A stretch of 7,766 nucleotides of DNA from positions 1 through 7,766 of the forward strand of contig CAMAWK010000111.1 in NCBI GenBank assembly GCA_945861915.1, written 5' to 3'. Shown here one piece after another: positions 1 to 6,565 of this stretch. Position numbers and translations under genes: made by a program. This stretch comes from Flavobacterium psychrophilum (GTDB taxonomy: Bacteria > Bacteroidota > Bacteroidia > Flavobacteriales > Flavobacteriaceae). The notes under the pieces are model-generated. The model did no database searches and had not been told where the DNA came from. It worked only from the letters and a program-made list of their open reading frames with translations. Every line of letters begins with the position of its first letter. The first letter of the stretch is position 1.

Positions 1-2
1 AA

Positions 3-1457
3 TTACTATCAAAAGTATTGCAAACCATCAAAACTAATTTTAGTGCCGACAACGAAGAAGAAAAAATCACAAACGCATTTGTCTATTCTATTTTTAAAGT
101 CATTAATAAACTCATAAATTATTTTTCTACTCATTCCGAAATTGATAAAATGGACACTTTGTATGCCATTTATAAACAAGTAATCGATTTGGCTGAAGTA
201 TCTTTTGAAGGCGAACCTTTGAATGGATTGCAAATAATGGGAGTGCTCGAAAGTCGGGTTTTAGATTTTGACACGGTGATTATCACTTCGATGAACGAGG
301 GGAAATTGCCTGCTGGAAAATCGATGAATTCCTTTATTCCGTATGATGTGAAACGCGAATTAGAATTGCCAACTTACAAAGAAAAAGACGCTATTTACAC
401 CTATCATTTTTATCATTTATTGCAACGTGCCACCAATATTTATTTGCTTTATAACACAGAAAGTGAAGGCATTGATGCAGGAGAAAAAAGCCGATTCATC
501 ACTCAATTAGAAGTCGAAAAGCAGCCCAATCATACCATTACACACGAAATTTATAATCCTATTTTACCCGAAATCGCCTATCAACCGATGCGTATTCCAA
601 AATCGGAAACGGTGATGATTCGGTTAAAAGAAATAGCCGAAAAGGGGTTTTCGCCATCAGCTTTTACATCCTATATTCGAAATCCGATTCAGTTTTATTT
701 TCAAAAGATTTTACGCATTAGCGAAGTCGAAGAAGTAGAGGAGACGATTGCTTTAAATACTTTGGGAACCATTATTCACGAAACATTAGAGGTTTTATAT
801 ACGCCATTTATTGGAAAATTTTTATCAGAAGCAAATGTTTTGAGTTGTTTCAAATTGCTGGATGCAGAAGTTTTAAAGCAATTTAAACTCATTTATAAAG
901 AAGGCGAAATCAAAAAAGGGCGCAATCTTTTGGCATTTGAAGTTGCTAAACAGAACGTTAAAAATTTCTTGAAATTAGAATTGGAAAGTATCAAAAACGG
1001 AGATGCTATAAAAATTCTTCATTTAGAAAAAGCCTGCGAACGAATTTTAGATCATCCTAGTTTGCCATTTCCAGTTAAAATTGCTGGAAAAGTGGATCGA
1101 ATCGAACAAAGAAACGGAAAAATCAGAATCATTGATTACAAAACAGGCAAAGTTGAAAAGCGAAATGTAAGCTTGAAATCATGGAAAGACTTGACTGACG
1201 ATATTAAAAACGAAAAAATTATTCAGGTTTTGGCTTATTCGTTTATGTATGAAAATGAAGCCAATGCATTGCCAATGGAAGCTGGAATTATCTCTTTCAA
1301 AAATTTAAAATCAGGATTTTTGCCTTTTAGTTTTAAAGTAGAAAAGGAAGAAAAAACTACCATAGATTCCGATATTTTAAATCAATATTTGGAACAAATG
1401 GTGCTGCTGCTGAACGAGATTTTGGATGAAACAAAAGAGTTTGAGGAGAAGATTTAA
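3..1457 (+). CDS. AddB-like PD-(D/E)XK nuclease, C-terminal part (5' truncated)
   Basis: The reading frame is open through the left window edge, so the true start lies outside; the TTG at 18 is not a credible start. Residues below count from that TTG. Residues 66-150 resemble the degenerate UvrD-like helicase domain 2 of AddB/RexB proteins (GLQIMGVLESR, then TSMNEGKLP). Residues 210-235 carry the FSPSAFTSYIRNP entry segment of the nuclease domain. The catalytic PD-(D/E)XK set follows: H254 (GTIIHE), D360 (GKVDRI), D373 and K375 (IDYKTGK), and a QxxxY motif at 403-407. Family members process double-strand break ends with an AddA/RecB-like helicase during recombination; no such partner is visible here. 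The cysteines that hold the Fe-S cluster in classical AddB are absent: the usual first Cys position reads Asn in RNP, and there is no C-terminal Cys cluster. Full-length relatives are around 900 residues, so roughly half is missing. The family is well supported; the exact subfamily is less sure. Confidence 0.88.
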   Translation, partial: LLSKVLQTIKTNFSADNEEEKITNAFVYSIFKVINKLINYFSTHSEIDKMDTLYAIYKQVIDLAEVSFEGEPLNGLQIMGVLESRVLDFDTVIITSMNEGKLPAGKSMNSFIPYDVKRELELPTYKEKDAIYTYHFYHLLQRATNIYLLYNTESEGIDAGEKSRFITQLEVEKQPNHTITHEIYNPILPEIAYQPMRIPKSETVMIRLKEIAEKGFSPSAFTSYIRNPIQFYFQKILRISEVEEVEETIALNTLGTIIHETLEVLYTPFIGKFLSEANVLSCFKLLDAEVLKQFKLIYKEGEIKKGRNLLAFEVAKQNVKNFLKLELESIKNGDAIKILHLEKACERILDHPSLPFPVKIAGKVDRIEQRNGKIRIIDYKTGKVEKRNVSLKSWKDLTDDIKNEKIIQVLAYSFMYENEANALPMEAGIISFKNLKSGFLPFSFKVEKEEKTTIDSDILNQYLEQMVLLLNEILDETKEFEEKI

Positions 1458-1467
1458 ATTTATTTTA

Positions 1468-1530
1468 CCGCAAAGGCGCAAAGATTTCGCAAGCGAGCGA
1501 AAGCGAACAGACTAAGTAAAGTTCGCTAAG
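1468..1530. repeat. CGCAAAG-type intergenic repeat between convergent genes
   Basis: This short convergent gap holds CGCAAAG at 1469-1475 and again at 1477-1483, a shortened CGCAAG at 1488-1493, and CGCTAAG at 1524-1530. Two small hairpins can form: TTTCGC 1485-1490 with GCGAAA 1497-1502, and AGCGAAC 1502-1508 with GTTCGCT 1521-1527 (7 bp, 12-base loop). The region is visibly richer in G and C than its surroundings. From recall, similar CGCAAAG arrays are dispersed between genes in many Bacteroidota, so a REP-like repeat is the likely identity. It could also help end transcription from both sides, but neither hairpin is followed by a clean T-run. Confidence 0.5.
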
Positions 1531-1535
1531 AGAAT

Positions 1536-2318
1536 TTAAACACTTTTTAAAAAGTCTAATAATTTTTTTAAAAGTTCATCTCGGTTTTCGATATGACTCA
1601 TGTGACCGTCTGGGAAAGTTACTAATTGTGTATCCGTATTTTCTATCTGTTTTAGATTGTCTTCATAGTTCAAAACAGGATCGTTTTTTCCGAGAACCAA
1701 AAGCATAGGGAAAGATGCTGACTGCAATATAAATTCTCTGTCTTTTCTTATTTTCATACCTTCGAGTGAAGCAACAATGCCTTGTAACGGGGTTTTTAAG
1801 GCTTCGATTTTTACCTTTTCGATTTCACTATTCAATCGTTCTCTGTTGTCGGGACTAAACAAATTGGCGATGGATAATCGAATGAAGGTTTCATAATCTT
1901 TCTTAACCGCTTTGATGGCGCGATCTCGATTGGCTTTTCGCTCTTCGCTGTCGGCTTTTGAGGTCGAGTTGAGCAAAACCAACCCTTTTACTTTTTCGGG
2001 ATACAATTCGGCGAAAGCCAACGCCACATAACCGCCCATAGAATGTCCAACTAAAACCGCTTTTCGAATGCGTAATTTTGATAAAACCGCTGTAATCATT
2101 TCTGCGTTTTCCTCCATAGAGTGCACATAACCCAAACAAGCAGACTCGCCGTGACCCAATAAATCGATTGTGATGATTCGGTTTTTTTTAGACAATTCAG
2201 ATACTAATTCCTGCCACATTTTTTGATTTTCCAAAAAACCATGAAGCACCACCACAACAGCTCCTTTCCCATAATCGGAATAGGAAATGTGGGTGTTTTT
2301 GTAGAGGAGTTGGGACAT
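1536..2318 (-). CDS. alpha/beta hydrolase
   Basis: A complete 260-residue protein of normal length for single-domain alpha/beta hydrolases, with no signal peptide, so probably cytoplasmic. The oxyanion-hole HGF is at 26-28, after the VVVVL strand. A LLGHGES segment is at 53-59. The nucleophile elbow GHSMGG is at 91-96 with Ser93. The acid is Asp213 in GKNDP, and the catalytic His is most likely His239 in DGHMSHIE. The triad is therefore intact. Residues about 120-190 are charged and helical and would form the cap that sets substrate specificity, so the substrate cannot be read from sequence. Esterase, lipase-like or MhpC/BioH-like activities are all possible. The ATG at 2318 sits just downstream of a Bacteroidota-type -7 box. 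The gene is convergent with the AddB-like gene and is the first gene outside the restriction-modification cassette. Confidence 0.92.
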   Translation of the reverse strand: MSQLLYKNTHISYSDYGKGAVVVVLHGFLENQKMWQELVSELSKKNRIITIDLLGHGESACLGYVHSMEENAEMITAVLSKLRIRKAVLVGHSMGGYVALAFAELYPEKVKGLVLLNSTSKADSEERKANRDRAIKAVKKDYETFIRLSIANLFSPDNRERLNSEIEKVKIEALKTPLQGIVASLEGMKIRKDREFILQSASFPMLLVLGKNDPVLNYEDNLKQIENTDTQLVTFPDGHMSHIENRDELLKKLLDFLKSV

Positions 2319-2334
2319 TGTTTTGATTTTGAAA

Positions 2335-2342
2335 CAAAAATA
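2335..2342 (-). promoter_or_regulatory. candidate Bacteroidota -7 box for the hydrolase gene
   Basis: Read on the minus strand this is TATTTTTG, an exact match to the Bacteroidota consensus TAnnTTTG. It lies 16 bases before the hydrolase ATG, which would give a very short leader. I see no clear TTG-type -33 element at the usual spacing, where the base of the 2359-2401 inverted repeat falls instead. In such AT-rich DNA a chance match is possible, so confidence is modest. Confidence 0.35.
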
Positions 2343-2358
2343 AGGCTAAAATTTTTAA

Positions 2359-2401
2359 ACCATATAAGTCATATAAGAAAAACTTAAATGACTTACATGG
2401 T
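2359..2401. repeat. imperfect inverted repeat, 19-base arms
   Basis: The left arm 2359-2377 and right arm 2383-2401 pair at 17 of 19 positions around an AAAAA loop (2378-2382). Mismatches are at 2364/2396 and 2373/2387. The left arm also contains a short internal repetition, CATATAAG then CATATAAG separated by one T and C, typical of simple AT-rich dispersed repeats. It lies between the end of the restriction-modification operon and the hydrolase promoter. It may be a REP-like element, a bidirectional terminator or an operator. I recall similar ATATAAG hairpins in Flavobacterium intergenic DNA but cannot verify that here. Confidence 0.7.
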
Positions 2402-2405
2402 AAAT

Positions 2406-2434
2406 AAAAAACGGCTTACATTCCTGCTAGCCAT
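2406..2434 (-). terminator. terminator-like hairpin and left direct repeat after the methylase gene
   Basis: On the minus-strand transcript, AUGGCU (2434-2429) pairs with AGCCGU (2416-2411) to give a 6-bp stem with one G-U pair and a 12-base loop containing GCAGGAAUGU. A U-rich run follows (2410 downward). It lies 58 bases beyond the stop of the last operon gene, so it is well placed to end the operon transcript. Bases 2406-2427 are identical, except for one position, to 7561-7582 on the far side of the cassette. The stem is weaker than in that second copy. Confidence 0.5.
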
Positions 2435-2491
2435 CTTTACTTTTTATTCTATATTCTTAAAAAATAAGTTCAAACACTTGCGATAAGACTT

Positions 2492-3370
2492 TTAGAAATC
2501 TAAATCTCGGGAATAACTTTCAGAAGGTTCATTAAGTAAAAAATTGGCCAGTTCGTTCTTATCATTAAAACCATTTGTTTTTTGCTTGTATAATTCAGTA
2601 ATCTTAGGGTTTTCTATTTCAAGCTTTCTGTTTTTACTGATTTCTAGAAACTCTGTTTCCATATCAATGCCTAAATAGCGTCTGTTGGCTAAATTAGCTG
2701 CAATTCCTGTTGTAGAACTACCCGCAAAGGGGTCTAATATCCAAGCATTAGGTTTGGTAGATGCTAAAATAATTCGAGTTAAAACCGACAAAGGTTTTTG
2801 AGTTGGATGTTTGCCACACGACTTTTCCCAACGAGCAATTGCTGGTAATTTCCAAACATCTTTCATTTGCTTGTCACCATTGAGTTGTTTCATTAACTCA
2901 TAGTTATAATAATGCGGAACCTTTTCTTTTTTGCGTGCCCAAATGATTAACTCGGCAGAATGAGTGAAAAACCGACAAGAAAAATTAGGTGGTGGATTGT
3001 TCTTCTCCCAAGTGATTACATTTAAGATTTTAAAATCTAATTCTTGTAACAATTGACCAACAGAAAAGATATTATGATACGTGCCACTTATCCAAATGGT
3101 GCCATTGTCTTTTAGTTTTTCTCTAACTTGTTGTAACCAATTACGATTGAAGTCATTTATAAAATCAAATCCTTCTGATTTGTCCCATTTACCTTTGTTA
3201 ACCGAAACAATTTGACCACTTTGTATAGACAAACCATTGTTAGATAAAAAGTAAGGTGGATCAGCAAAAACCATATCAAACTTATGCTCAAATTGAGGCA
3301 ACAGTTGCATACAATCACCTAGCAAAAGGTAAAAGTTTTTGTCTTCGGATTTGAAATGTGGTTTAAGCAT
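2492..3370 (-). CDS. dpnA: DpnA-like DNA adenine N6-methyltransferase (beta class, GATC)
   Basis: This 292-residue protein is a SAM-dependent DNA amino-methyltransferase. The catalytic DPPY (motif IV) is at 37-40, near the N-terminus. HPTQKP is at 188-193 and the SAM-binding DPFAGSSTTG (motif I) is at 213-222. Motif IV before motif I defines the beta class, to which DpnA and the second methylases of DpnII/MboI-type systems belong. With a DpnII-like nuclease in the operon, GATC adenine is the expected target, although the sequence alone does not show specificity. Pneumococcal DpnA can also methylate single-stranded DNA and so protects incoming plasmid during transformation; whether this holds here is unknown. 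It is the last operon gene, starting 3 bases after the DGQHR gene's stop. The protein is somewhat longer than pneumococcal DpnA (268 residues from memory), with extra charged residues after motif I. Confidence 0.9.
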   Translation of the reverse strand: MLKPHFKSEDKNFYLLLGDCMQLLPQFEHKFDMVFADPPYFLSNNGLSIQSGQIVSVNKGKWDKSEGFDFINDFNRNWLQQVREKLKDNGTIWISGTYHNIFSVGQLLQELDFKILNVITWEKNNPPPNFSCRFFTHSAELIIWARKKEKVPHYYNYELMKQLNGDKQMKDVWKLPAIARWEKSCGKHPTQKPLSVLTRIILASTKPNAWILDPFAGSSTTGIAANLANRRYLGIDMETEFLEISKNRKLEIENPKITELYKQKTNGFNDKNELANFLLNEPSESYSRDLDF

Positions 3371-3373
3371 TAA

Positions 3374-5659
3374 TTATTGAAACTTATTTTTTATTTCTTT
3401 TTTTATTATCCAATCATTAAGCATCTCTAGAAAAGATAATTCATCTTCTGTTACATAATAAGAATGAACATTTTGATTTCTTAGATGTTCTAGTCTAACC
3501 ATCCATTTTGTTTTTTCTTCTTTACCTCCACTAATTTTTTCTTGTCCTGGCAATGTATAATCTTTTTCAAAAAGGTCTTGCCAGTTTTTAACAGCTATTG
3601 CTCTATATGCAATAATATTAATGCAATCCCAAGGTTCAACCTCATCATCTTCATTCTCAATCTCTCTATTCTTTTTTGTTGCTAATGCAACCGCATCATC
3701 ACCTATTTGGGGAGGAACTCCTTTTTTAAACCACATTTTTTCATATTTTTCCTCAAGTTTAATTTTAAAATCATTCTTAAATGAGGTTTCTAGATCTCTA
3801 ATTATAGAAAATGCCCGGTCATTGAATTCTTTTTCTTGCTTTGAAATATATTCATTTAATCCTTCAGGATTAAATTCACTATGGGTATCTCTGATAACTT
3901 TTTGAAAGGTTCTCCAATATTTATTTTCACCTGAACCACCATATGCTTTTTTAAGTATATCTCTGTCTTCATCAGACAATGAATTTATAAATATTATTAA
4001 AGGATCTATATAGTTTCTTGCTTCCAATACTATTTTGCTAATTGATTCTTTTTTAATGTCAATTATGTTATTTTCACTCAAAAACAACATAATATCACTA
4101 AGTATTAGAATGTAAGCATAGATTCCTCTATTGATTAATATAACACCATCTTTTTCATTTTCCCATTCTTCAACTATGTTTTCCGATAAATATTGAAGTC
4201 CATTTACAAGATAAGATTTTAATCTATCATAAGAAGAGTCTATATCACCATTATATATTAGACCTAATTCTTCAATTTTAATTTTATTTACTTTTCCCAA
4301 GAATTTACTTCTTTTTAATGCATTTTCAATTGCCTGAGTCGTTATTGTTTTTTTATCCTCACCAATTGATACTTTATTAAACAAAGGAGAATTTCTATCT
4401 TCACCAAGAAATATTGAAATTCTAGAGCATAAAGCTTTTATTTGTTCAATTTTATTTTCAGAAGTCCAAAGTAAATCTGCATTTAATGTATTTCTTAGAT
4501 CCTTAGAAACTGCTTTTTGATTTTCATTTATTTGCATAAATAATTTCACCTGTTCATCTCTTTCTAAGTTAACAAATGCTACAACAGGAATAGTGTTCTT
4601 ATATTTAAAATCACTATTTGAATATCCATAAAGTCTATGTTGTCCATCTATTATAAATGCTGACCTATATTTTTTTGGTAAATGTAAAATACCTACATCT
4701 GCAATTGTGGACTTTACTTGAGTGTTTGCTTCTTCAAAGTTACAATTCTTAGCATCAATACTTATAATAATTGAATTAGGAAAATACCCACCATTTTCAA
4801 CAAATTCTTCAACAGATTTCAATCTGCTTTTTTTTATTAATCTTTGATAGGTTGGCATCATGTTTTCGTTAGCCTTATTTCTGTGTAAGACATAACCTAT
4901 TTTAAGTAATTTTTCAGGTTCAATTGAAAATGAATAATAAGTATGACTTCCCATTTTTCCTCTAACTGCTGGAATTCTATTTTCAATTTCAGGAATTTCT
5001 TGACCTTCAAAAATACTACCTAAGAACTGATATTTACTTGCTAAGCCTAATTGTGAATGTAATTTGAAAAAATAATCAATATTATCTTCATTTAAATGTA
5101 TACCGCCTATGTTTTTTAACCTTTCTTTATCTTCGTCTGACATAGATAAGTTTTTGGTTGCTAGTATAAATTTTATTTTATGTTTGGTTGTTGGAAATAG
5201 AGACTGAATAGATTTTCTTAGTCCATCAAATATACCTTGATAACTTTCTAATTCTTTTTTAAAATCACCTCTTTTATTTTTTTCAGCAGTTTTGCATTCG
5301 ATAATCAAAATCGTTTCATCATCTTTAGCAAAAACATCTATTTGTTTAGTAAGATTTCCATCAACTTTATCATATGGTATTTTAAAATTTCTATCTTTAT
5401 TAAGAAAATCATATCCCATCAAACCGAATAAAGACCATACTTCATCTTCAAAAGCAATATCAATAGGTTTATTTTTTTTTATTTTAATAGTTGTTTTGAA
5501 TTCTTTATCTTTTTCCCAACCTTCTATCAAATAATCATTTAATTGATTAGGCTTTATAGTTAGAAAATCTTCTGTCTTTTGCTTTGTACTTATTACTTTT
5601 TTAATCTGGTCTTTTCCAATTAATTTTCCTAGTAATTCTATTTTGCTTTTTTCAGTCAT
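3374..5659 (-). CDS. DGQHR (DndB-type) domain protein with N-terminal PD-(D/E)XK-like nuclease
   Basis: This 761-residue protein has three recognisable parts. Residues about 60-200 look like a restriction-endonuclease fold: acidic FEDEVW at 70-75, QIDVFA with Asp108, then IIECK with Glu121 and Lys123, followed by an ILATKN strand at 165-170, as in Mrr-type nucleases. Residues about 230-400 hold the DGQHR motif (338-342, in IIDGQHRLYGY) and FMQINENQKAV (374-384), both typical of the DndB/DGQHR family and reminiscent of ParB-like folds. Residues about 640-761 are helical and include LRNQNVH (726-732), which fits the HEPN RX4-6H motif. No signal peptide or membrane helix is visible. DndB proteins act in phosphorothioate systems, in part as transcriptional regulators, but no other dnd gene is present. 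The gene sits between the endonuclease and second methylase genes with gaps of only 3 bases. A regulator, a modification-sensing nuclease or an unrelated passenger are all possible; the biochemical function is unknown. Confidence 0.8.
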   Translation of the reverse strand: MTEKSKIELLGKLIGKDQIKKVISTKQKTEDFLTIKPNQLNDYLIEGWEKDKEFKTTIKIKKNKPIDIAFEDEVWSLFGLMGYDFLNKDRNFKIPYDKVDGNLTKQIDVFAKDDETILIIECKTAEKNKRGDFKKELESYQGIFDGLRKSIQSLFPTTKHKIKFILATKNLSMSDEDKERLKNIGGIHLNEDNIDYFFKLHSQLGLASKYQFLGSIFEGQEIPEIENRIPAVRGKMGSHTYYSFSIEPEKLLKIGYVLHRNKANENMMPTYQRLIKKSRLKSVEEFVENGGYFPNSIIISIDAKNCNFEEANTQVKSTIADVGILHLPKKYRSAFIIDGQHRLYGYSNSDFKYKNTIPVVAFVNLERDEQVKLFMQINENQKAVSKDLRNTLNADLLWTSENKIEQIKALCSRISIFLGEDRNSPLFNKVSIGEDKKTITTQAIENALKRSKFLGKVNKIKIEELGLIYNGDIDSSYDRLKSYLVNGLQYLSENIVEEWENEKDGVILINRGIYAYILILSDIMLFLSENNIIDIKKESISKIVLEARNYIDPLIIFINSLSDEDRDILKKAYGGSGENKYWRTFQKVIRDTHSEFNPEGLNEYISKQEKEFNDRAFSIIRDLETSFKNDFKIKLEEKYEKMWFKKGVPPQIGDDAVALATKKNREIENEDDEVEPWDCINIIAYRAIAVKNWQDLFEKDYTLPGQEKISGGKEEKTKWMVRLEHLRNQNVHSYYVTEDELSFLEMLNDWIIKKEIKNKFQ

Positions 5660-5662
5660 TTT

Positions 5663-6565
5663 TTATTTGATTAATTTAGAAAGAATTTTATTTTTAAGCA
5701 TTTCAAGATTCAACAAATAATCTGCTTTATCAAAATACTCACGTAATGGTTTTAGTGTTGATTTCCATCCTGCGCCATCAGTAACCCAAATAAAAGTAAT
5801 GTTTTGAGCATTCCAATATTCATTCATTTTGACATATTCAGTAGCTGTGGATTTTAGTTTTGAACCGCCGCCACCATAGAAGTTGCATTCAATAAAATAC
5901 AATTTTCCATTTTTATTGATAGCAAAATCTAAATTACGAGAAGATTTATCTACTTGTATTTCAATACCCCATTGCGCTTTAATCTTTTTAGCATTCGCTT
6001 GGCCCAAGTATTCTAATCCTAACTCTTCACAAGCACTTTTCACAAATGTTTCTACAATGTTTTCCATCATAGTTCCCCCACGATTTTTTCTTCCGTTGCT
6101 GTCTAAACCAACTTCTACGCCGGTAACATAATCTACAAGGTTTTTAACACGTTTGTCTTTAACTAAATCACCCAAACCTGACTGCATAAAAAAAGCAGTT
6201 AAATCTTTGCAATCTTCATCAGTTATAACTCTATGTTTAAAATCATAATCTTTATAAAGAAATTCAGTAACATCAGTAAGCATAGAAACTTTTGTATCTC
6301 TAAAGGCTATTAAAAAAGGAAAAGTTTTAATAACTTGAGGATATTCTTTTATCAGCTCATATACTTCTTTTTCAACATCTTCTTTACCAATTAAAACATT
6401 CAAAAGGTTTAATTCTTTTTCTATTGGTTTAATGTTTTTATGTACTTTCTCCCAATTAACAAAATAGTCCCAAAGCAAAATTCCTTTCTCTTTGAAACTA
6501 CTGGTAATTTGTGTAAATAAGATATCGTCGCTTTCTAAATTAAGCAATTGACAAAGTTTGTTCAT
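5663..6565 (-). CDS. dpnB: DpnII/MboI-family type II restriction endonuclease (GATC)
   Basis: This 300-residue protein has the usual length and signature of the DpnII family, which cuts unmethylated GATC. The conserved block DSNGRKNRGG is at 155-164, followed by MMEN with Glu168. The nuclease core is RNLDFAI (Asp213) then FIECNFYGGGGSKLKSTA, with Glu226 and Asn228 and the GSKL loop after it. The family typically reads ExN here, where a classical PD-(D/E)XK enzyme has ExK, so the Asn is not a sign of inactivation. The ATG at 6565 lies inside the end of the upstream methylase gene (26-base overlap), which would couple its translation to prior methylase synthesis. I found no GATC within this gene. 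Specificity is inferred from the family and the two neighbouring methylases. The symbol follows the pneumococcal system. Confidence 0.94.
   Translation of the reverse strand: MNKLCQLLNLESDDILFTQITSSFKEKGILLWDYFVNWEKVHKNIKPIEKELNLLNVLIGKEDVEKEVYELIKEYPQVIKTFPFLIAFRDTKVSMLTDVTEFLYKDYDFKHRVITDEDCKDLTAFFMQSGLGDLVKDKRVKNLVDYVTGVEVGLDSNGRKNRGGTMMENIVETFVKSACEELGLEYLGQANAKKIKAQWGIEIQVDKSSRNLDFAINKNGKLYFIECNFYGGGGSKLKSTATEYVKMNEYWNAQNITFIWVTDGAGWKSTLKPLREYFDKADYLLNLEMLKNKILSKLIK

Noticed and set aside
1542..1555. Perfect palindrome ACTTTTTAAAAAGT as a terminator
   Set aside because: It lies within the last codons of the hydrolase gene, consists almost only of A/T pairs with no loop, and is explained by Lys, Leu and Ser codons.
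1903..2139. Minus-strand open frame inside the hydrolase gene in another frame
   Set aside because: It overlaps the hydrolase core, including the nucleophile region, and is Arg/Ser-rich in the way typical of out-of-frame translation. The 9-233 minus-strand frame opposite the AddB-like gene is also a shadow.
3374..5659. A phosphorothioate (Dnd) modification system, suggested by the DndB-type DGQHR domain
   Set aside because: No DndA, DndC, DndD, DndE or Dpt-like gene is in the window, and the neighbours form a complete methylation-based DpnII system.
3374..5659. A type I or type III restriction subunit, because of the HSDR-like N-terminal core
   Set aside because: No helicase motifs (Walker A, DEAH) are visible and there is no specificity subunit nearby.
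5883..6131. Plus-strand open frame opposite the endonuclease gene
   Set aside because: It lies wholly antisense to a gene with clear family motifs and has no recognisable domain. The plus-strand open frames at 3621-3905 and 5292-5534, opposite the DGQHR gene, are rejected for the same reason.
5663..6565. Inactivated endonuclease, because ExN stands where ExK is expected
   Set aside because: From knowledge of the DpnII/MboI family, the E-x-N-F-Y block followed by GSKL is the normal family signature. The rest of the gene is full-length and intact.
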